Positions 51,660 to 60,265 of a stretch of DNA of 64,000 bases are shown here, piece by piece. A program made the position numbers and the translations under genes. Origin of the DNA: an uncultured Burkholderiales bacterium. Its GTDB lineage: Bacteria > Pseudomonadota > Gammaproteobacteria > Burkholderiales > Eutrophovitaceae. The stretch spans positions 1 through 64,000 of the forward strand of contig CATOSA010000013.1 of the NCBI GenBank assembly GCA_951812315.1. The letters run 5' to 3'. A model generated the notes under the pieces. The model was not told where the DNA came from, did no database searches, and saw only the letters and a program-made list of their open reading frames with translations. Within the stretch, counting starts at the first letter, position 1. Each line of letters opens with the position of its first letter.

Positions 51660-53366
51660 GTGAATCGTCGCGAGTTTTTGCAGATGCTGGCATTTGGTGC
51701 GGCTACCGGCATGCCGCTCGACGGGCGTGGGGCGCACGCAGGCGACCCGGATGCGCTCTACGATGTTGCGCCGTTTGGCAATGTCTCGTTGCTGCACTTC
51801 ACTGATTGCCACGCGCAGCTACTACCACTTTACTATCGCGAACCGGATGTCAACATTGGCGCGGGGGCGGCCAACGCACGCGTTCCGCATGTGACCAGAG
51901 AGGCGTTGCTCCGTCACTTCGGAATCGCGCCAGGCAGTGTCAGTGCGCATGCGTTCACCAGCCTGAATTATGAGGAAGCAGCGCGCAGGTATGGAAAGGC
52001 GGGCGGCTTTGCGCATCTCGCAACGCTCGTCAAGCGCCTGCGCGCAAGCCGGCCGGGCGCATTGCTGCTCGACGGTGGTGATACCTGGCAAGGTTCGGCA
52101 ACTGCACTCTGGACCCGAGGGCAGGACATGGTCGACGTCAGTGTTGCGCTGGGCGTTGACGTGATGACTGGCCATTGGGAATTTACCTATGGCACCCGGC
52201 GGCTAACGGAAATTATCGAGGGTGACCTGAAGGGGCGCATCGACTTTCTTGCGCAGAACGTTCGCACTGTCGACTTTGAGGATCCGGTTTTTCCCGGCAC
52301 TGTCGTTCGCGAACTGAATGGCGTGCTGGTTGCAATTATCGGGCAGGCTTTTCCGTACACGCCGATCGCCAATCCGCGTTATTTCACGCCCAACTGGAGC
52401 TTTGGAATTCGCGAGCGTGAGTTGCAAATTAGCATCGATCGCGCACGCGACGAAGGTGCCCGGGTCGTTGTCCTTTTGTCTCACAACGGTATGGATGTCG
52501 ACCTCAAACTCGCTTCGCGCGTGCGGGGCATTGATGCGATATTGGGCGGACATACGCATGATGGTGTGCCCGAAGCGATACCTGTCAGCAATGCGGGTGG
52601 CACGACGCTTGTTACAAACGCGGGATCGAACGGAAAGTTTCTTGGTGTACTGGATTTTGACGTCAGGCTTGGCCGCATCACGGATTTCCGCTACCGGTTA
52701 CTGCCGGTGTTCTCCAACCTGTTGCCCGCGGATCGTGAAATGAGCGCGTTGATCGAGCGTGTTCGCCGCCCGTTCGCGCAGCGGCTTGCCGAACCGCTGG
52801 CGACAACAGAAGGTTTGCTCTACCGTCGTGGCAACTTCAACGGCACGTTCGATCAAGTCATCCTTGACGCGCTCATCGACGTAAACGATGCGCAGATCGC
52901 TTTTTCGCCGGGCTTTCGCTGGGGCCCGAGCCTGCTTCCGGGGCACGTCATCACGCGTGAAGACGTGATGAACCAGACGGCGATTACTTATCCGGCGGTT
53001 ACTGTCAATGAGTTCAGTGGAGAACAGATCAAGTCGATTCTCGAAGACGTTTGTGACAACCTGTTCAACCCTGATCCGTATTATCAGCAGGGTGGGGACA
53101 TGGTCCGCGTCGGGGGATTGACATATGCGTGCGCGCCGCATGCCCCGATGGGATCACGGATCAGCGATATGCGTCTGGACGGCAGGCGCATGGATGCAGG
53201 CAAAACATACAAGGTGGCCGGGTGGGCACCGGTCGCCGAAAATGCACGTGGCGAGCCAATTTGGGAGGTCGTCGAGACGTGGCTCAGGGATCAGGGGCAA
53301 ATCGGGCCAGTCAGCACGAACGAACCGCGTCTTATTGGCGTTGCCGAAGATCCCGGCATTAAATGA
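51660..53366 (+). CDS. soxB: Thiosulfohydrolase SoxB
   Basis: GTG at 51660; 568 residues. The Tat signal is MNRREFLQMLAFGAATG. The dimanganese 5'-nucleotidase-like core shows all metal sites: LLHFTDCHAQ (Asp, His), LLDGGDTWQGS (Asp), DVMTGHWEFTYG (His), VVLLSHNGMDVD (His) and ILGGHTHDGVPE (two His). The C-terminal domain has TVNEFSGEQIKSILEDVCDN in parts and QQGGDMVRVGGL. It releases sulfate from SoxY-bound intermediates in the periplasm. No strong ribosome-binding site precedes it. The ~104 bp between soxX and soxB hold no gene. No soxC or soxD is found downstream. Confidence 0.95.
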   Translation: MNRREFLQMLAFGAATGMPLDGRGAHAGDPDALYDVAPFGNVSLLHFTDCHAQLLPLYYREPDVNIGAGAANARVPHVTREALLRHFGIAPGSVSAHAFTSLNYEEAARRYGKAGGFAHLATLVKRLRASRPGALLLDGGDTWQGSATALWTRGQDMVDVSVALGVDVMTGHWEFTYGTRRLTEIIEGDLKGRIDFLAQNVRTVDFEDPVFPGTVVRELNGVLVAIIGQAFPYTPIANPRYFTPNWSFGIRERELQISIDRARDEGARVVVLLSHNGMDVDLKLASRVRGIDAILGGHTHDGVPEAIPVSNAGGTTLVTNAGSNGKFLGVLDFDVRLGRITDFRYRLLPVFSNLLPADREMSALIERVRRPFAQRLAEPLATTEGLLYRRGNFNGTFDQVILDALIDVNDAQIAFSPGFRWGPSLLPGHVITREDVMNQTAITYPAVTVNEFSGEQIKSILEDVCDNLFNPDPYYQQGGDMVRVGGLTYACAPHAPMGSRISDMRLDGRRMDAGKTYKVAGWAPVAENARGEPIWEVVETWLRDQGQIGPVSTNEPRLIGVAEDPGIK

Positions 53367-53436
53367 CGGGCCCGGCTGTCTTGCGCAGTCGAGCCGTTCG
53401 ATTCTCGCTTCGACTCAGCCGGTCGGGCTGCGTCGA

Positions 53437-54405
53437 TCAGTCGAGTTTGTCGGCCTTGATGAGACCTTTTTCAAGCAAGGATCCGAACATTGCATACGTT
53501 TCGGAAATACCTTTGTCGAGCGGGATGCTACCGTAGTCGCCAAGAAAATCACGCAATGGCGCGTCGGATAACTCCATTGGAAACGGTAGCGGTGCCCCAC
53601 TGGCGCGAATGCGCGAATTGGGCGCGACGCTCTTGAGCATCGCCATCGATTCTTCCACGGTAGACGCCACGCCGTTGATATCGAATACGACGGCCCGGTC
53701 ACGCGGTTGAGACACTGCCTTGATAAACGCGCTTGCGACTTCTCCGGCATGCAACCAGGAGACCGCACCGGTAAACGGAATTACGTAGGGTTTGCCCGCG
53801 GCCGCGGCGAGTATTGCGACCGTAGTTTTCGATGTCATTCCCTGATCACGCCCGACGCCGTAGACGACGCCTGGCCGCATGCCTACGCTTGGAACCTGCC
53901 AGTCCTGCATATAAACCCGCGCAGTTTGCTCGTTACAGAATTTGTATGCCCCGTAAAGTGTCGCCAGCGTTTTTGCGTCAAAGACTCCGTGTGCGGCAAT
54001 AGAACTGGCATAGGCGAGGCGCGAAATATTGTACTTTCGGGCGGCTTCAAACACATTGATCGTGCCGAGCACGTTGACTTTTGCCCCTGCGATCGGGTCG
54101 TCTTTGCAAAACGGGACCTGCAACGCGGCGAGGTGAATAATGGACGTTGCTCCACTATGTTCGATGGCCTTGAGTATGGTGGACGGATCGGAAATGTCAC
54201 CGACGAGCCACTTCACCACATGCAATTCTGATTCGGACATGAGCAGACTGGGACGACGTGTGTCTTTCTGCAGGTCGAGTGCAAACACGGGCACGCCGGC
54301 TTCCTGCAACAAAGACAATGCCCAGCTGCCAATGCAGCCACTTGCGCCGGTGACGAGGACCGGGCCGTCAAAATCTTTGGCATTAACCTTGAACTCTTTG
54401 AACAT
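53437..54405 (-). CDS. NAD-dependent epimerase/dehydratase (extended SDR)
   Basis: A 322-residue short-chain dehydrogenase of the extended type. The NAD site is VLVTGASGCIGSWALSLL (~17-34), the ring of Asp63-like sites is followed by IIHLAALQVPFCKDDP (~90-105) and the catalytic YGAYKFCNEQ (~145-154) with Tyr and Lys. GMRPGVVYGVGRDQGMT (~167-183) is the substrate region. It may act on a sugar nucleotide or other small molecule. It runs convergently with soxB and away from the sulfurtransferase gene, with which it shares the strand. GAGGGAA precedes its ATG. Confidence 0.9.
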   Translation of the reverse strand: MFKEFKVNAKDFDGPVLVTGASGCIGSWALSLLQEAGVPVFALDLQKDTRRPSLLMSESELHVVKWLVGDISDPSTILKAIEHSGATSIIHLAALQVPFCKDDPIAGAKVNVLGTINVFEAARKYNISRLAYASSIAAHGVFDAKTLATLYGAYKFCNEQTARVYMQDWQVPSVGMRPGVVYGVGRDQGMTSKTTVAILAAAAGKPYVIPFTGAVSWLHAGEVASAFIKAVSQPRDRAVVFDINGVASTVEESMAMLKSVAPNSRIRASGAPLPFPMELSDAPLRDFLGDYGSIPLDKGISETYAMFGSLLEKGLIKADKLD

Positions 54406-54524
54406 CTAATCGTTCCCTCTGCGCGATGAAATTTAACGACAGCAACCTTTGAAATGCAGCAGGCTTGAAATCCGGGGCCAATTTGATGCGAGGCATGCCG
54501 GACTGACCTGACATTCGCTGGTGG

Positions 54525-55397
54525 TCACGTCTCCATTGGTAGTGAAGGGTCGGCAGCCCATTCGGTCAGCGATGCATCGTACACCTTGACGTCCTTGTGT
54601 CCGAGCATGTCAAGCGCCAGAGCAACGCTGGTGGCAGCAATGCCGCCACCACAGTAGGTGATGACCTGTGGCGTTTTCATGGCTTGTTCGAACATCTCGC
54701 GTAATTCGTCAATGCTTTTGAAGGTGTTGTCGTCATCCACGTGGGCCAGTGCAGGAATGCTGATACTGCCGGTGATATGTCCCTTGCGCCCGTAGGTTAC
54801 GCCACCGGTTCCAGCGTGTTGCTCGGGACGCAGCGCGTTAATTGTGCAGGAGTTGTCTGCGCCGATTGCGGCCAGCACGTCTTCGCGGCTTGCGACTATC
54901 TTCGTGTTCGGCTCGCGCGGCGTGTATTTGCCCGGCGACACGGGTCGCGCGGCCCCGGTTTCTACCGGGCGCTTCTCAGCCTGCCATTTCTGAAAGCCGC
55001 CATCGAGTACAGCGACACGCTCGTGCCCGAATACCCTGAACATCCACCAAAGACGCGTTGCCCACCAGTGGCTTGTTGTCGAATAGGTGACAACGAAACT
55101 GTCATCCGATACACCATATTGCGACATGGCAGTTGCGAACGTGCGCGCATCCGGGAGCATGAAATGCAGGCGTGGATCGGGTGTGGACAGTTCATGGTCC
55201 ATATCTACGAACACCGCGCCGGGAATATGGCCTTTCTCGAAATCCTCGCGGGCGGGAACGACCTCATATCGGGAGAAATCGGGCCTCGGAGGCAGTAAGG
55301 TCGAGGGATCGAGCACCCGCACAGTCGGGTCATCCAGGTGGTGTGCCAACCATTCGGTGGTAACGAGATATTCGGGATAAGAATTGTTGTTTGGCAT
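54525..55397 (-). CDS. sseA: Two-domain rhodanese (thiosulfate/3-mercaptopyruvate sulfurtransferase)
   Basis: Start at 55397, sharing one base with a 12-codon leader stop (TGATG). The 290-residue protein has two rhodanese domains. The N-terminal one is inactive-like (FVVTYSTTSHWWATRLWW with Tyr-Ser where Cys is expected). The C-terminal one has the active-site loop VITYCGGGIAATSVAL with Cys249. YLVTTEWLAHHLDDPTVRVLD, FEKGHIPGAVFVDMD and GRKGHITGSISIP are typical. It moves sulfane sulfur from thiosulfate or mercaptopyruvate. Closeness to soxYZAXB suggests a link with thiosulfate use. Confidence 0.92.
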   Translation of the reverse strand: MPNNNSYPEYLVTTEWLAHHLDDPTVRVLDPSTLLPPRPDFSRYEVVPAREDFEKGHIPGAVFVDMDHELSTPDPRLHFMLPDARTFATAMSQYGVSDDSFVVTYSTTSHWWATRLWWMFRVFGHERVAVLDGGFQKWQAEKRPVETGAARPVSPGKYTPREPNTKIVASREDVLAAIGADNSCTINALRPEQHAGTGGVTYGRKGHITGSISIPALAHVDDDNTFKSIDELREMFEQAMKTPQVITYCGGGIAATSVALALDMLGHKDVKVYDASLTEWAADPSLPMET

Positions 55398-55435
55398 CAG
55401 AGTCGTCCGGAACCAGTTGCAATCGAGCACGTCAT
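55397..55435 (-). CDS. 12-residue leader peptide, translationally coupled to sulfurtransferase
   Basis: A short frame starts at ATG 55435, exactly 7 nt after a perfect GGAGGT (55448-55443), encodes MTCSIATGSGRL and ends in TGA whose A is the A of the sulfurtransferase ATG at 55397. The sulfurtransferase itself has no ribosome-binding site of its own, so ribosomes most likely reach it by translating this leader. The leader contains one Cys (third codon). It could be a simple coupling device or a sensor of sulfur/cysteine status. Inference from sequence only. Confidence 0.6.
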   Translation of the reverse strand: MTCSIATGSGRL

Positions 55436-55643
55436 AAAGGAAACCTCCAGCTTAACCGAACACGCTTCCGTTTCTGGCATGGCCAGGAAATACTCTTGAA
55501 CTGGATTCTTGTGGTCACAATTAACAATACACGCAAAAAAACTGCGCCGCGATTTCGCCAGGGGCTTTCACGAGACCCCAAGTCTGTTGCATCATGGTCC
55601 GGTCGACGGCGAATCGGCCTGAACTCATTTCGGAATACGACCT

Positions 55644-56501
55644 ATGGACAATGATACCGCCTACCTTGACTCGCTTTACAACAATCGTGCAGCAATCCCC
55701 GACTTTCAGGAATATTTTGATCGCTGGGAGGCCAGCTCCGAGGCAACCTATCGCGCGATGAACAACCGCCTTGAGCGGGATGTGCCGTATGGCGACGACA
55801 TCACGGAAACGATGGATGTGTTTCTACCCGGTGGTGAAAGCCAGGCCTTGCTGCTGTTCATACACGGTGGCTACTGGCGTTCGCTGGACAAGAAGCAACA
55901 CGCGTTCGTGGTTACGCCCTATGTTGACGCTGGCGTAGCGGTGGCGTCCATGAACTATGCGTTGTGTCCATCCGTGTCGATGGAGCACATCGTCCGACAG
56001 GTGATTGCAGCGGGCGCATTCCTGTACAGGAATGCGTCGGATTTCAATGTGTCGAAAAAACGAATCTATGTCGCCGGTCACTCCGCAGGTGGTCACCTGA
56101 CGGCGATGGCACTCGCGTGCCTGTGGCCAAAAGTCGCACCCGGACTGCCTAAGAAGCTGTTTCAAGGCGGGTTGTCAATAAGCGGATTGTATGACTTGAG
56201 GGTTTTGACCCGCGTGCCGTCGCTCAATGTCGACTTGCGCATGAGCGAAGAATCGGCACGCGAGCTCAGCCCGGCGCTGATGCCGCCGGCGAGCAGCGCG
56301 CCGTTGTCGATAGCGGTCGGGGGCCAGGAAATCGGCGGGTTCAAGGATCAGCATCGCACCATTGCGCAGGCATGGTCAGGGAATATCGTCGCCGATATTC
56401 CCTGCCCGGGCGACAATCATTTCAGTATTCTGGATAAGTTCGCTGATCCGAGAAGCGAGTTGTTCCGGGCCGCAATGCGGATGATGGATGTATCGAGCTA
56501 G
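55644..56501 (+). CDS. Alpha/beta hydrolase (kynurenine formamidase-like esterase)
   Basis: A 285-residue hydrolase with ALLLFIHGGYWRSLDK (~70-85; HGGYW motif), the nucleophile elbow VAGHSAGGHLTAM (~141-153) and the late His in CPGDNHFSILD (~255-265). The HGGYW-GHSAGGH combination is that of bacterial arylformamidase-like/BD-FAE hydrolases. They cleave N-formylkynurenine or carboxyl esters in the cytoplasm. Kynureninase or tryptophan dioxygenase genes are absent nearby, so the substrate is open. It is divergent from the sulfurtransferase leader and followed 53 bp later by the radical SAM gene. Confidence 0.88.
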   Translation: MDNDTAYLDSLYNNRAAIPDFQEYFDRWEASSEATYRAMNNRLERDVPYGDDITETMDVFLPGGESQALLLFIHGGYWRSLDKKQHAFVVTPYVDAGVAVASMNYALCPSVSMEHIVRQVIAAGAFLYRNASDFNVSKKRIYVAGHSAGGHLTAMALACLWPKVAPGLPKKLFQGGLSISGLYDLRVLTRVPSLNVDLRMSEESARELSPALMPPASSAPLSIAVGGQEIGGFKDQHRTIAQAWSGNIVADIPCPGDNHFSILDKFADPRSELFRAAMRMMDVSS

Positions 56502-56554
56502 CAAACCGTCGGATTAGTACTTTCCTGACGATTACTGGATATATAAACAGTATA

Positions 56555-57748
56555 ATGGACAGTATGGCGTTCAAGACTGTTTCAGACCACCGTACTTTTT
56601 CAGATCACGGTACTCTTTCAGATCACGGTACTCTTTCAGACCACCGTTCAGTGTCAGATCACCGTACTCTTTCAGACCAGCGCGGCCATTCCCATAAAGG
56701 GCGAGGGGCGACCATCAATCCCGAAGGGCGTTTCGAGAAGGCAACGCGCGAGGCGGTTGACGACGGCTGGCCCGGCGCAGAGGACTGCGATGTCGCACGC
56801 ATCTCGACACAGGTAACCGCCGAGCGCGTCAAAACGATTATTACGCGCAACAAATCTCCTGACGTCGCGTTTAACTTGTCCATTAACCCTTATCGGGGTT
56901 GCGAACACGGTTGCACCTACTGTTTTGCACGGCCGACGCATGCATATCTGAACCTGTCTGCCGGCCTGGATTTTGAAACCCGGCTTTTTGCGAAGGTCAA
57001 TGCGGCGGAGTGCTTCGAGAAGGAGCTTGCGCGCCCGGCATATGAATGTGAAACGATATCAATCGGCACGAATACAGATCCTTACCAACCTGCCGAGCGG
57101 GAATGGAAAGTGATGCGCTCACTGCTGGAAGTGGCCGAAAAATATAACCAGCCGCTTGGCATTGTCACCAAGAACGCCCTTATCGAGAGGGATCTGGACA
57201 TTCTGGCGCCGATGGCACGCAATGGCCTTGTGGCGGCTTTCATCTCGGTTACGACACTGGATAAGGACATTGCCCGACGCATGGAGCCGCGGGCGTCGGC
57301 ACCAGCCAGGCGAGTTGAAGCAATCAGGCGCCTCGCTGCCGCAGGCGTGCCGGTTGGCGTCATGTTCGCGCCGGTAGTTCCATTTCTGACTGACGATGCG
57401 CTCGAATCGGTTCTTGAAGCCGCTGCCGGCGCGGGTGCAACGCAGGCCAGCTACATATTGCTGCGCTTGCCGTACGAGGTCAAAGACCTGTTCAGGAATT
57501 GGCTGAATCACCATTATCCGCTGAAGGCGGCGCACGTCATGAACCGCGTTCACGCGATGCGCGACGGCCGGGACAACGATCCGCATTTCGGCTCGCGCAT
57601 GCGCGGCGAGGGAGAGTTTGCGAGGCTGTTACAGAAACGTTTCAGCAAAGCTTGCAATCGCTTCGGTCTGAAGCCCAATGTGCGTCATCTCGATGTTTCA
57701 CAATTTCGCCGTCCGTCACTAAACGGCCAGCTGGACATGTTCGGATGA
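56555..57748 (+). CDS. PA0069-family radical SAM protein with N-terminal hexapeptide repeats
   Basis: A 397-residue radical SAM enzyme. The cluster motif CxxxCxxC is in YRGCEHGCTYCFARPTHAYLN (parts GCEHGCTYCFARP), followed by the family signature ISIGTNTDPYQPAE (~168-181), PLGIVTKNALIERDLDIL and RVHAMRDGRDNDPHFGSRMRG (parts). It belongs to the PA0069/Rv2578c-type proteins, related to spore photoproduct lyase, of unknown reaction. Residues ~10-45 are six SDHxTx hexapeptides not seen in typical members, encoded by an 18-bp tandem repeat. The typical family start would be near GRGATINPEGRFE. No ribosome-binding site is evident at 56555. Confidence 0.9.
   Translation: MDSMAFKTVSDHRTFSDHGTLSDHGTLSDHRSVSDHRTLSDQRGHSHKGRGATINPEGRFEKATREAVDDGWPGAEDCDVARISTQVTAERVKTIITRNKSPDVAFNLSINPYRGCEHGCTYCFARPTHAYLNLSAGLDFETRLFAKVNAAECFEKELARPAYECETISIGTNTDPYQPAEREWKVMRSLLEVAEKYNQPLGIVTKNALIERDLDILAPMARNGLVAAFISVTTLDKDIARRMEPRASAPARRVEAIRRLAAAGVPVGVMFAPVVPFLTDDALESVLEAAAGAGATQASYILLRLPYEVKDLFRNWLNHHYPLKAAHVMNRVHAMRDGRDNDPHFGSRMRGEGEFARLLQKRFSKACNRFGLKPNVRHLDVSQFRRPSLNGQLDMFG
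56579..56681 (+). repeat. 18-bp tandem repeat in the radical SAM gene 5' end
   Basis: Five full and one partial copies of an 18-bp unit (about CTTTCAGATCACGGTACT) with a few substitutions, at 56579, 56597, 56615, 56633, 56651 and 56669. They encode the hexapeptide SDH(R/G)(T/S)(F/L/V). The copy number could change by slippage without shifting the frame. Confidence 0.9.
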
Positions 57749-57867
57749 ACGGGCATGATTGGATGGATGAAGATGCCGGGATGGACGCGGATATTGAGGA
57801 CAATAGAGATGTTGGGACAAACAACGATGTTGGGATAAACAGCGTCGGGACAAACAGCTGTACGTGA
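57745..57867 (+). other. Short ORF with 18-bp repeats overlapping the radical SAM stop
   Basis: An ATG at 57745 overlaps the radical SAM stop (ATGA) and opens a 40-codon frame ending at 57867. The product is acidic at first (DWMDEDAGMDADIEDN) and then repetitive (DVGTNN, DVGINS, VGTNSC), encoded by near-identical units at 57808-57825, 57826-57843 and 57844-57858. The start overlap is suggestive, but repeats alone can create such a frame and no family is recognised. Coding status is uncertain. Confidence 0.4.
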
Positions 57868-57972
57868 AACACGCAGAAGAGCCCATGCAGCGCGTTACTG
57901 CGCTGGGGCAACTTTCGGCGTCAATTCGGCGCATGCGAAAATTAGGGTTGGAAACCGGGAAAGATTGTCCTG

Positions 57973-58281
57973 ATGCGAAAAATTTATTCTGCAGCGACGC
58001 TGGCCGATGCCCATCTGGTGGTTGGCCTGCTCGGCCAGGCGGGGATAGACGCCCGCGTTTTCAATGAAAACGCCCAGGGCGGACTGGGCGAGATTCCGTT
58101 TACCCACGCGTGGCCGGAAGTGTGGCTGGTTGACGCTAGCGACAAGGAACGGGCGCTCGAAGTCATACGGGAGATCGAACGGACCGAAACAACTACCCAG
58201 GTCGCGTGTTCGGCCTGCAAGGAAATGAATCCGGACAACTTTCAGGTTTGCTGGAATTGTGGAGAGGCGATTGTTTCGTGA
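57973..58281 (+). CDS. DUF2007 domain protein with C-terminal zinc ribbon
   Basis: A 102-residue protein. The DUF2007 part has MRKIYSAATLADAHLVVGLLGQAGIDARVFN in pieces (KIYSAATLADAHLVVGLL, AGIDARVFNEN) and WPEVWLVDASDKERALEVI (~48-66), a fold related to PII-like/ACT sensors. The last 30 residues have two CxxC pairs (ACSACKEMN and VCWNCGEA), a zinc ribbon. It is a putative signal-transducing or metal-linked small protein with no known partner. The following deacetylase-like gene starts inside its 3' end, so the two are coupled. Confidence 0.87.
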   Translation: MRKIYSAATLADAHLVVGLLGQAGIDARVFNENAQGGLGEIPFTHAWPEVWLVDASDKERALEVIREIERTETTTQVACSACKEMNPDNFQVCWNCGEAIVS

Positions 58282-59308
58282 GCAGAATGTATCCAGGCGA
58301 GCATTTATCCGATATCTGGGGCAAGTGTCGCTATTGTTTGCACTGCCGCGATTCGCAGCCGGTGCAAACAAAATGACTGTCGGCCTATATGCGGATGACG
58401 GGCTCGCGCGCTATGGTTTCCCGGACAGGCATCCGTTCGGAATTGATCGTCAGGCTGCGTTTCTGAAAGAGGCGGATGCTCAGAATCTGCTCACCCGAGC
58501 GAATATCGAAGGCGGCAGGTCTGCAAGTCGTGAACAAATCGAACGTTTTCACGGCAGTGACTATGTCGACCGGGTAGAGACTGCAGAATCGAGTGGTCTG
58601 GGTTTCCTGGACGGTGGCGATACGCCGGTGTTTCCGGGCGTGTATGACGCATCGTCATATGTGGTCGGCACTGCGTTGTCGGGACTCGAGCACGTTATGG
58701 ATGGCAGGTATGTACGCACGCTGCAGCCGATCGGCGGGCTCCATCATGCGGGGCGGGGGCACGCGGCGGGATTCTGTGTGTTCAACGATCTCGGCGTGGT
58801 TATTGAGACACTTCGAAGCCGCTACAACATACAGCGGGTCGCTTATATCGACATTGACGTGCACTTTGGTGATGGCGTTTTTTACGCCTTTGAGTCAGAC
58901 CCCGACGTGATCATCGCCGATATTCACCAGGATGCGCGCACGCTGTACCCGGGAACCGGATTTGCCCACGAAACTGGCAGCGGTGAGGCCGCCGGAACCA
59001 AGCTCAATATTCCTTTGGCCCCTGGATCGGGAGATCGCGAGTTTCGTGATATCTGGCCTCAACTTGAGAATCATCTCGAAAAATTCGCGCCCGAATTTTT
59101 TGTTTTCCAGTGCGGTGCCGATGGTTTGCAGGGCGACCCGCTTGCAGCGCTGTCATACTCTCCAGTTACCCATGCTTATGCTGCGCAGCGCCTGCGCATT
59201 TTGGCTGATCGCTATGCAAATGGCCGCCTGATGGCTTTCGGCGGCGGCGGTTATAACCGCGTCAATCTCGGCCAGGCGTGGTCTGCCGTACTGACAGAGT
59301 TGTTGTAA
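58271..59308 (+). CDS. Histone-deacetylase-fold amidohydrolase with Tat-like signal
   Basis: Start taken as TTG 58271, after GGAGAGG, inside the DUF2007 3' end (a GTG at 58259 is also in frame). The 345-residue product begins with a twin-arginine signal (SRRAFIRYLGQVSLLFALPRF). The class II deacetylase/acetoin-utilisation core follows: GGLHHAGRGHAAGFCVFND with His158/His159, zinc ligands Asp196 and His198 in DIDVHFGDG, and Asp284 in QCGADGLQGDP. Its metal site is complete. Most relatives are cytoplasmic, so export would point to an acetylated periplasmic substrate such as a polyamine or polysaccharide. Confidence 0.88.
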   Translation: MFREQNVSRRAFIRYLGQVSLLFALPRFAAGANKMTVGLYADDGLARYGFPDRHPFGIDRQAAFLKEADAQNLLTRANIEGGRSASREQIERFHGSDYVDRVETAESSGLGFLDGGDTPVFPGVYDASSYVVGTALSGLEHVMDGRYVRTLQPIGGLHHAGRGHAAGFCVFNDLGVVIETLRSRYNIQRVAYIDIDVHFGDGVFYAFESDPDVIIADIHQDARTLYPGTGFAHETGSGEAAGTKLNIPLAPGSGDREFRDIWPQLENHLEKFAPEFFVFQCGADGLQGDPLAALSYSPVTHAYAAQRLRILADRYANGRLMAFGGGGYNRVNLGQAWSAVLTELL

Positions 59309-59665
59309 CAACTGCATGTCGGCGGCGGAACGCATACCAAAGCGTGGCGCTGCCGGCGCGATCATTTCATATTGTGATGTCTGCTGTGCGACCTCCCGCG
59401 TGGCGATATACGATCGGGAATCATCTTGGCCGAAGAGAAGGCCAGATGAGAAGACCAGCAAGTCGGAACTCACCACAAGAGAAAAAGGCGTCGGCAGACA
59501 AGAGACGCTAGCGGTGGCAGTTGCGCGCCGGGTTGCGTAACGGCAGTACGAACTAGCAAAGAAATCGTGAGATGTGCGATTGCAATCGCGAGCAGGCCGC
59601 CTCTTTCTGGCTATCGCTTGTGGCGGCGACCTGGCCGCCATTTCACAACGGCGTAGCGGTCGCGT
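59309..59665. other. Gene-free stretch between convergent genes
   Basis: This 357-bp region lies between the plus-strand deacetylase stop and the minus-strand pilin stop. No open frame with family resemblance, clear hairpin terminator or RNA gene was found. It may be eroded sequence. Confidence 0.4.
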
Positions 59666-60187
59666 CTAGCTTGCGCTTTCCGCCCAGCCCGAAGTCGCCC
59701 CGATTTGTGCTGCAGATGCGCGACAGGACCCTGGAACGGCGGTGGCAATGTCGACAGTGTTGGACGTAGCGGGACCACAATCCCACAACGCAATAAAGTC
59801 GCCTGCCTGAATGACCGCTGAACGTGCCATATTGGGCCACGGGCGCATCATGATGTGTTGTCCGTTGACAAGCGCGTTGATGCCACGGATTTCGGCCCGA
59901 ACTGCGCCTTCGTCGCTCGTTTCGATCGTTCCGACGTACTGCGAGAACGGCGGGTCGCCTGCCCTCGTTTCGCATCCCCAGCCGCCACCGAAAGGCAAGA
60001 ACGTTGCAGACGTTACTGTTTCAGTGACAGACGAGCGGCAGCGCGAAAGGGCGACAATGACTTCTGACATTCTGGAGCGCGCCGTGTAGTTTTGATACGC
60101 GGGCAATGCGACGGCCGCGAGCAAACCGATGATCGCGACGGTGATCATCAATTCAATCAGTGTGAAGCCGTTGTTGGTCTTTTTCAT
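59666..60187 (-). CDS. pilA: Type IV pilin (PilA-like major/minor pilin)
   Basis: A 173-residue prepilin with the class III signal [23 protein letters not shown]: cleavage after Gly7 would leave Phe1 and Glu5 of the mature pilin. The hydrophobic alpha1 helix continues [19 protein letters not shown]. Two cysteines bracket the C-terminal D-loop (WDCG and GSC), as in pilins, and a further pair lies in SRCRSS and WGCET. It assembles into pili at the inner membrane. No pil assembly genes are adjacent. A sigma-54-like promoter lies 79 bp upstream. Confidence 0.93.
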   Translation of the reverse strand: MKKTNNGFTLIELMITVAIIGLLAAVALPAYQNYTARSRMSEVIVALSRCRSSVTETVTSATFLPFGGGWGCETRAGDPPFSQYVGTIETSDEGAVRAEIRGINALVNGQHIMMRPWPNMARSAVIQAGDFIALWDCGPATSNTVDIATAVPGSCRASAAQIGATSGWAESAS

Positions 60188-60265
60188 GTAAACATCCCTG
60201 GATTGCGCACAACTTGGATCATCCGTGTGAAAGTCGTCGCAGAATTCTTGTTCGGGTTGATTAAC

